Shown here: positions 42,837-47,543 of the stretch, piece after piece
Layout of the letters: each line of letters begins with the position of its first letter
Numbering within the stretch: the first letter of the stretch is position 1
Assembly: GCF_020711195.1 (NCBI RefSeq)
Contig: NZ_JAJFAT010000017.1
Coordinates: forward strand, 1 to 47,543
DNA: 47,543 nucleotides
Direction: 5' to 3'
From: Halanaerobium polyolivorans
GTDB taxonomy: Bacteria; Bacillota; Halanaerobiia; Halanaerobiales; Halanaerobiaceae
Notes under the pieces: model-generated
The model's input: the letters and a program-made list of their open reading frames with translations, nothing else
Told to the model about the DNA's origin: nothing
The model's database searches: none
Made by a program: the position numbers and the translations under genes

Positions 42837-45800
42837 TTAATTTACTTCTAGTATTGATCTAAATAATTTATCAATAGGTCTGGAATTATATTTATTTAAT
42901 GATTGGTTATCTATAAAGAATATATTTAAAGCATTAAATTCTTCTCTAGTGAGATTATAATGTTTATTTGAACTCTCAAATTCACTGTAGGCCATAATAT
43001 ATGAATTTAAAATTATATCATCTTCAGTAATCGAATTAGCTGCAATTTTAGTTTCTTGTTCTTTTATGGTTTTTGCTAATTGTACTTTAGGATGCTCTCT
43101 TATCTCACCTAAATTATGAATCCCTTTAGGATCAATGAAACTTAAATACTGTTTTTGATTATCTTTTATCCAAAGCATAAAGTCTGGATAATACCTATCA
43201 ACATCATCCATAAAGCAAACACCTTTGCTTCTAGTTAGATTTCTTAATAAAAATATTTCTTTGTTTTCTATGATATCTCTTGCTCCATCACTCTCCAAAT
43301 ATTCTTTTAGAAGATTTATAAATACTTCCTCACTTTCTTCTAAACCTTGTGGTGTGGTTTTGATTTCACCACTTTTACATAATAACGGCTGGAAAAGATG
43401 TCTATCAAAATAAATATTATTAAATTGGTTATTATTATTTAAGTCAGTTGAATAAAAAATTTCTTTTTCTTTTTGAATTAAATCTTCAATTTCATCTATT
43501 AAATTGTAATTTTTTCTGTCTATTTTTACCACATAATCTTGAAAATTAGAATCTTCTTTGGTTAGTGTTTCATAAATTAATTTTTCATCTTGATAGTGCT
43601 TATGAGATGTTTTATAAAATTTAGTAACATATTTCCTCAATATTTTTTCGACTATATCTTGTAATTCTTCTAAGTCAGCAAACTTATTCATTTTTAAAGT
43701 GTCTTCTTCACAATGAACTTTATAATTTTTACTATCTAAAATCTCTTTTAGTTTTTCTTTTTTTATTAATAGATTCTTATAATTTTTCTTTTTCTTATGT
43801 CTAATTAAATCTAAATAAATTTCATCCCAATCCATTAAATCTAACTGTTCTTGATTGAAATAGTAATAATCATATTGACTTTTTTCTTTAAAATCAATAT
43901 CTGAATCTAAACTTGAAACTATTTCAGTTTTAGGTCTTAGATCCACTTCTATAGAGATATTATTATTTATCTCTAATTCAATTAATTCTTCTTCAACAAA
44001 ATTAGCATCTTTTTTTACCTTTATCGTATAAAGTTTTTTATTTAAAAACTCATTATTTTCTTTAATAGGAAGAACAATCTCTTTATCGTCTTTATCCTCT
44101 ATTCCTTCTTCTTCTAAATATTTTTTAAACTCCTCCATATAATCAGCTCTTATACCAAATATATTAAGCGTTTCTAGAAGATTAATATAATCAGGATGAA
44201 ATACATCATTAAAAGCTTCACTTCTCTTTAATGAACCATTTAATCCTTTTATACGGACTCCTCGGCCAAATAACTGGATTATTTGTGATCCTCTGCTACG
44301 ACCAAGATTAAGAATTCCAATATTTGAAACACGATAACTATTCCAGCCTTCAGTAAATTTCTTTGACCCAATCAATAAATTTACTTTTGAAGTAGATTCA
44401 TTTAAGTCAGTAAAAAGAGAATCAGAAAACTCATCTTCTTTTACTCTGTAATTATTATCTTCAAATTTATCAATTAATTTAGATGAGTTACCAATATTGA
44501 TCAATCCAAAATAATCTTTTGACCCCTTTAATTTTAGACCAATCTCACCATCTCCGCCCTGAATATTATATATTTCTAATTCTCCAGTTATACTAGATGT
44601 ATTAAAAATTAATTCTAAGATTTCATTATAAATTTTTCTTACATCAGTATTTTTTGATTTCAAATATCTAAACTTATCATCAAAAATATCTCTATCATTT
44701 TCATCTTCAAATCCACTTTTCTTATTTAAAATATTATTTATATTGGCTATTATCTCTTCTTTGTTATCAACTAGATTTTTAATAAATTCAATAACAAATT
44801 CTATATCACTAACACTTCTTTTATCAATATTGGCCATACTTCCACTTGGAGCTAATACAGTATCACCAACAAAAACTAACAGTGGATTTTCTAAATTATA
44901 TTTTTTGATTGTTTTTTTGTTTTCAATATAATATTTCTTCTGCTCATAAAATGATAATAAGTTTGCCAGCATATATCTAAAGTTATATTCTTTAAGCTGC
45001 GAATCTTTTAAATTTAAAATATTATAATCTTTACCATAACCATCATGATAAAAATATCTATATGAATAATCAAAAATAACAGCTTTAGAATACTCTTCTA
45101 ATAAATTTACATGGAACTCCTTGATCTGACTTTTCTTATAATCAGATATTTCCATACTATCTAACTTTTTATCTAGCTGATATTTTGACATGTTTATATA
45201 AGTATTATTTTTATTTATATTAAATATTTCTTCTTTAATTTCTTTATCAAGCCCTAAAAGCTCAACTTTTTCATTATATCTGGGATATTCATTTTTAATC
45301 TTTTCTGATCTATCTATTTTATCATCAATAGCCTGGCCAAAAGTAGCACTATATTCAAACAAAAAGCCATCTCTAGCCAATGCTTCTCTGTTAGATTTCC
45401 ATTCTACCCCCTGCATTCCTTTATGTCCTTCATCAACAAATACTAAATTATTACCTTCCAGAGTACTTATTTCTACACTTTCACCTTCACCAGTTTTATT
45501 TTCTTTTAATTTTTGTATTTCTATTACATAAATATCTTTATCTCCAATTAATCCTCCACCCATATTATTTAGATGATCAACATCAATGTTACTTACTTTA
45601 AATTCCTCTATATGTTGTTTAGTTAATCTCTCATTTGGAGTGATGAGTATAATATTATCTAATTTAGTTTTATTATACTTTAAAAACTGAAGAAAATTTA
45701 TATGCATTATAAGAGTCTTTCCTGAACCAGTAGCCATATAATATGCTAATTTATTTAAATCGTCTTCTTCAAAATATGAATATTTTCTTTTGTCTTTTTT

Positions 45801-46208
45801 TATTTTTTTATTTTCTTTATCTACAAATTTGTTTATATCAATTAGTAATTTTTCTTTACTGTTAAAATATCTATCCAAAAATATTTCAGTGAATAAAACA
45901 GCAAAATACTGAAAATATTTTAAGTCTATCAGGTTTTCTCTATTTTCACTAATATGCTCGACATATTCTTTAATATTGCTATCATAAGTTTCTAATTTAT
46001 TAAATAATTCATCTTCAATTTCAAAATTAACCATCAATAAATTTTGAAGTATATAACTTTTTCCTTCTTCATCAAAACCATCATCTATTAAATCTGGTTG
46101 TGCAGCTTGCCTCAATGTTTTAAAGTTACCCTCATTACTTATAAATTCTTCAACTCCAAATAATGACAAAAGATATTTGTTTAGAATTTCTCTGTCTTGT
46201 AATTGCAT
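42837..46208 (-). CDS. res: Type III restriction endonuclease subunit Res
   Basis: 1123 residues, GGTGAG before ATG 46208, 15 bp after the mod stop. Helicase domain of superfamily 2: Walker A MATGSGKTLIMHINFLQF (about 153-170), DEGH box in LVFVDEGHKGMQG (about 260), and motif VI region RGSQIIQLFGRGVR (about 640-653). Near the C-terminus YYPDFMLWIKDNQKQYLSF and then IDPKG give the PD...DxK nuclease centre. Res needs Mod for recognition, translocates or slides with ATP and cuts between two inverted sites. With mod broken, Res alone should be inactive, which avoids self-cutting. Complete, with no internal lesion. Confidence 0.88.
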   Translation of the reverse strand: MQLQDREILNKYLLSLFGVEEFISNEGNFKTLRQAAQPDLIDDGFDEEGKSYILQNLLMVNFEIEDELFNKLETYDSNIKEYVEHISENRENLIDLKYFQYFAVLFTEIFLDRYFNSKEKLLIDINKFVDKENKKIKKDKRKYSYFEEDDLNKLAYYMATGSGKTLIMHINFLQFLKYNKTKLDNIILITPNERLTKQHIEEFKVSNIDVDHLNNMGGGLIGDKDIYVIEIQKLKENKTGEGESVEISTLEGNNLVFVDEGHKGMQGVEWKSNREALARDGFLFEYSATFGQAIDDKIDRSEKIKNEYPRYNEKVELLGLDKEIKEEIFNINKNNTYINMSKYQLDKKLDSMEISDYKKSQIKEFHVNLLEEYSKAVIFDYSYRYFYHDGYGKDYNILNLKDSQLKEYNFRYMLANLLSFYEQKKYYIENKKTIKKYNLENPLLVFVGDTVLAPSGSMANIDKRSVSDIEFVIEFIKNLVDNKEEIIANINNILNKKSGFEDENDRDIFDDKFRYLKSKNTDVRKIYNEILELIFNTSSITGELEIYNIQGGDGEIGLKLKGSKDYFGLINIGNSSKLIDKFEDNNYRVKEDEFSDSLFTDLNESTSKVNLLIGSKKFTEGWNSYRVSNIGILNLGRSRGSQIIQLFGRGVRIKGLNGSLKRSEAFNDVFHPDYINLLETLNIFGIRADYMEEFKKYLEEEGIEDKDDKEIVLPIKENNEFLNKKLYTIKVKKDANFVEEELIELEINNNISIEVDLRPKTEIVSSLDSDIDFKEKSQYDYYYFNQEQLDLMDWDEIYLDLIRHKKKKNYKNLLIKKEKLKEILDSKNYKVHCEEDTLKMNKFADLEELQDIVEKILRKYVTKFYKTSHKHYQDEKLIYETLTKEDSNFQDYVVKIDRKNYNLIDEIEDLIQKEKEIFYSTDLNNNNQFNNIYFDRHLFQPLLCKSGEIKTTPQGLEESEEVFINLLKEYLESDGARDIIENKEIFLLRNLTRSKGVCFMDDVDRYYPDFMLWIKDNQKQYLSFIDPKGIHNLGEIREHPKVQLAKTIKEQETKIAANSITEDDIILNSYIMAYSEFESSNKHYNLTREEFNALNIFFIDNQSLNKYNSRPIDKLFRSILEVN

Positions 46209-46223
46209 TATCTCACCAATCCT

Positions 46224-47463
46224 TTAATCATTAAGCATCAACTTCCTAAAGCTTTCCTCTATTAGTAAAGAATTTTCTACATAGTTATCTCCATTAATAT
46301 AAACTTTTTTATAATCATCAATATTTAGTTCGTTTTCAATAAATTCTTTATCTGCCCTTAAATCTAAATCAATAGTTTTTCTCCAGATAACTAATACACT
46401 TTCATCATCTTTCTTCCCACTTATAACTTTATATTTTCTATTAAATTGATTATATACATCAAATGTTTTCACTTTGAGTCCAATTAAATAATTGAAAGTT
46501 TCCATTAAATTTACTTTTTTATCAATCTTTTCCTTATTTTCTGTTATAGTTATTTTATAGTTAAAGGGGTCATCAAATTTATCAATATTCAGGACTGATG
46601 ACTTAGTTTCATAATCAAGCATGTATTTAATTATATAATCATCATAATCATTGATTAATCTTAGATTATTAGACTCAAACTTTATATTTTCTAGAGTGTC
46701 TTCATACTGTTCTAATTTTTGATATTTAAATAAAGAATTACTTAATTTCTTTTTAATTCTTGGAATCATAATACTCTCAAAATGATTCCCCATCTCAACA
46801 GCTAAATATTTTCGATTACCACCATCTTCTTTATTTTGAGAAATTGTTGCATCAATTGTAGTCCCTGATCCAGCAAAAAAATCTAATATAGTTATATCTT
46901 TTTTATCTATTAATTTAATTATCCTTTTAATAAGAGACCTTGGTTTCTGAGTGTCAAACCCTAAATACTCAGAAGTACCTCCCTGTAAAGGTTTTATTTC
47001 ATTATCGATCCATATATCTGATATTAACTTCCCTTCTACATTTTTCAAATATTTTTTTAGTCTATAATTACCATTATTAGTTTCATATATTTTATTTTCA
47101 TCCCACCATTTTTCTAATTGTTCTTTTTTATAAAGCCATTGTTCCGTTACTCCTTTAAATTCAAATTGACTTCTGTTTTCCGATCTTTGTGCCCCACCTG
47201 CAATTAAAGCTACAGTTTGATATGGACCTCTACCATCATTATCGTTATGTCTAAATGCTTTTTTATAATCTTCACCAATAACACCAATATTTTTATTAAA
47301 ATTAATATTTTCTATATTTTTAGCATAAACTAAAACAAATTCATGTTGATTACCTAAATTAGATGCTTGAGACTTAGGACTATTTGTTTTCTTCCAAACA
47401 ATGCTATTAACAAAGTTATCCTCACCATAAATATTATTACATAATTGAATTAGATTTGATAAC
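46224..47463 (-). pseudogene. mod: Type III DNA methyltransferase Mod, 3' part, split by an IS
   Basis: The continuation of the gene at 78-1654. The frame opens with IHELSNLIQLCNNIYGEDNF at the IS edge, then WKKTNSPKSQASNL, and holds the AdoMet motif ILDFFAGSGTTIDA about 150 residues further on. The last 180 residues are C-terminal recognition or interaction sequence. A TTG at 47048 gives an artificial 274-residue ORF; there is no natural start because the gene begins on the other side of the IS. 1577 bases from the first piece and 1240 from this one sum to 2817, exactly 939 codons, so a clean insertion with 3-bp duplication is the best account. Confidence 0.85.
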
Positions 47464-47466
47464 TCA

Positions 47467-47543
47467 TGGATCGGGTATAATTAATTAAACAGTTTTTTCT
47501 CGGACATGATATAATAAGATAATACCAAACTAAATTGGAGGAA
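47467..47543 (+). mobile_element. Other end of the IS, with promoter leading to a transposase
   Basis: The element starts TGGATCGGGTATAATT next to the duplicated TCA. It then contains TTTTTTCTCGGACATGATATAATAAG-type promoter sequence (TATAAT near 47510) and ends at GGAGGAA, the last bases of the window. This would be the ribosome site of a transposase gene beginning just outside. The layout (about 75 bp leader, then ORF) fits IS3-like elements, but the family is unproved. Confidence 0.65.

Noticed and set aside
46224-47048. A free-standing 274-residue methyltransferase
   Set aside because: The TTG start is internal; the frame is open for 415 more bases upstream and lines up with the other mod piece.

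Overview
The window is very AT-rich with strong Shine-Dalgarno sites, SigA-type promoters and a SAM-I riboswitch. This points to a low-GC, anaerobic Firmicutes-type bacterium, possibly of the Halanaerobiales; that placement is an inference from gene content. It reads as an accessory replicon rather than a chromosome: it carries a Rep-ParA-RHH cassette beside eight palindromic repeats, a second D5-like replication module, a toxin-antitoxin pair, a resolvase and a restriction operon. The two ends fit together. The 5' part of a type III mod gene runs off the left edge and its 3' part starts near the right edge. Both break at the same TGA triplet, next to sequences that look like the two ends of one insertion sequence. 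Joining them with a single copy of TGA gives an uninterrupted frame of exactly 939 codons. The simplest reading is a circular plasmid of about 47.5 kb plus one IS, opened inside that IS.

Layout. 1-7.2 kb: mod 5' part; a minus-strand HTH-parA-RHH-rep operon behind a good promoter; about 570 bp of palindromic repeats; a frameshifted gene; a GIY-YIG/ribbon-helix-helix protein; and an AbrB-type regulator, with strong hairpins between them. 7.2-8.1 kb: no convincing gene, but a diverged structured repeat pair. 8.1-22.6 kb: a metabolic island on the minus strand. It contains an orphan UlaA-like PTS membrane component, a phosphodiesterase-family hydrolase, a TRAP transporter (DctP, Q, M), a hydroxyacid dehydrogenase, a LarA homologue, a HAD phosphatase, a SulP permease, LarB, a LarC1-only protein, an ECF S component and a DUF1893 protein. 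It is faced by a divergent GntR/LacI-type regulator, with a palindrome over the first promoter. 24.3-31.3 kb: a scrapyard with a resolvase, an LRV repeat protein, a secreted protein, an ABC ATPase with a 5'-truncated permease, a SAM riboswitch in front of an unknown gene, a DnaB tail and degenerate CRISPR-like repeats. 31.3-35 kb: a D5-type helicase module with an origin-like upstream region. 35-38.6 kb: a double-HTH RpiR-type regulator and an AbiE-type toxin and antitoxin arranged tail to tail. 38.6-47.5 kb: a DUF6765 protein and a minus-strand operon of mod, res and a UvrD-like helicase-nuclease.

How it fits together: plasmid maintenance (rep, par, AbiE, resolvase) and defence (type III R-M with an extra helicase-nuclease) carry a catabolic island. 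The island probably imports a hydroxyacid through TRAP and processes it with a Ni-pincer enzyme of the LarA family and a beta-hydroxyacid dehydrogenase. The LarA protein has Asn where the lactate racemase has a catalytic His, and larE and the larC2 domain are absent here. Substrate, reaction and cofactor supply are therefore open.
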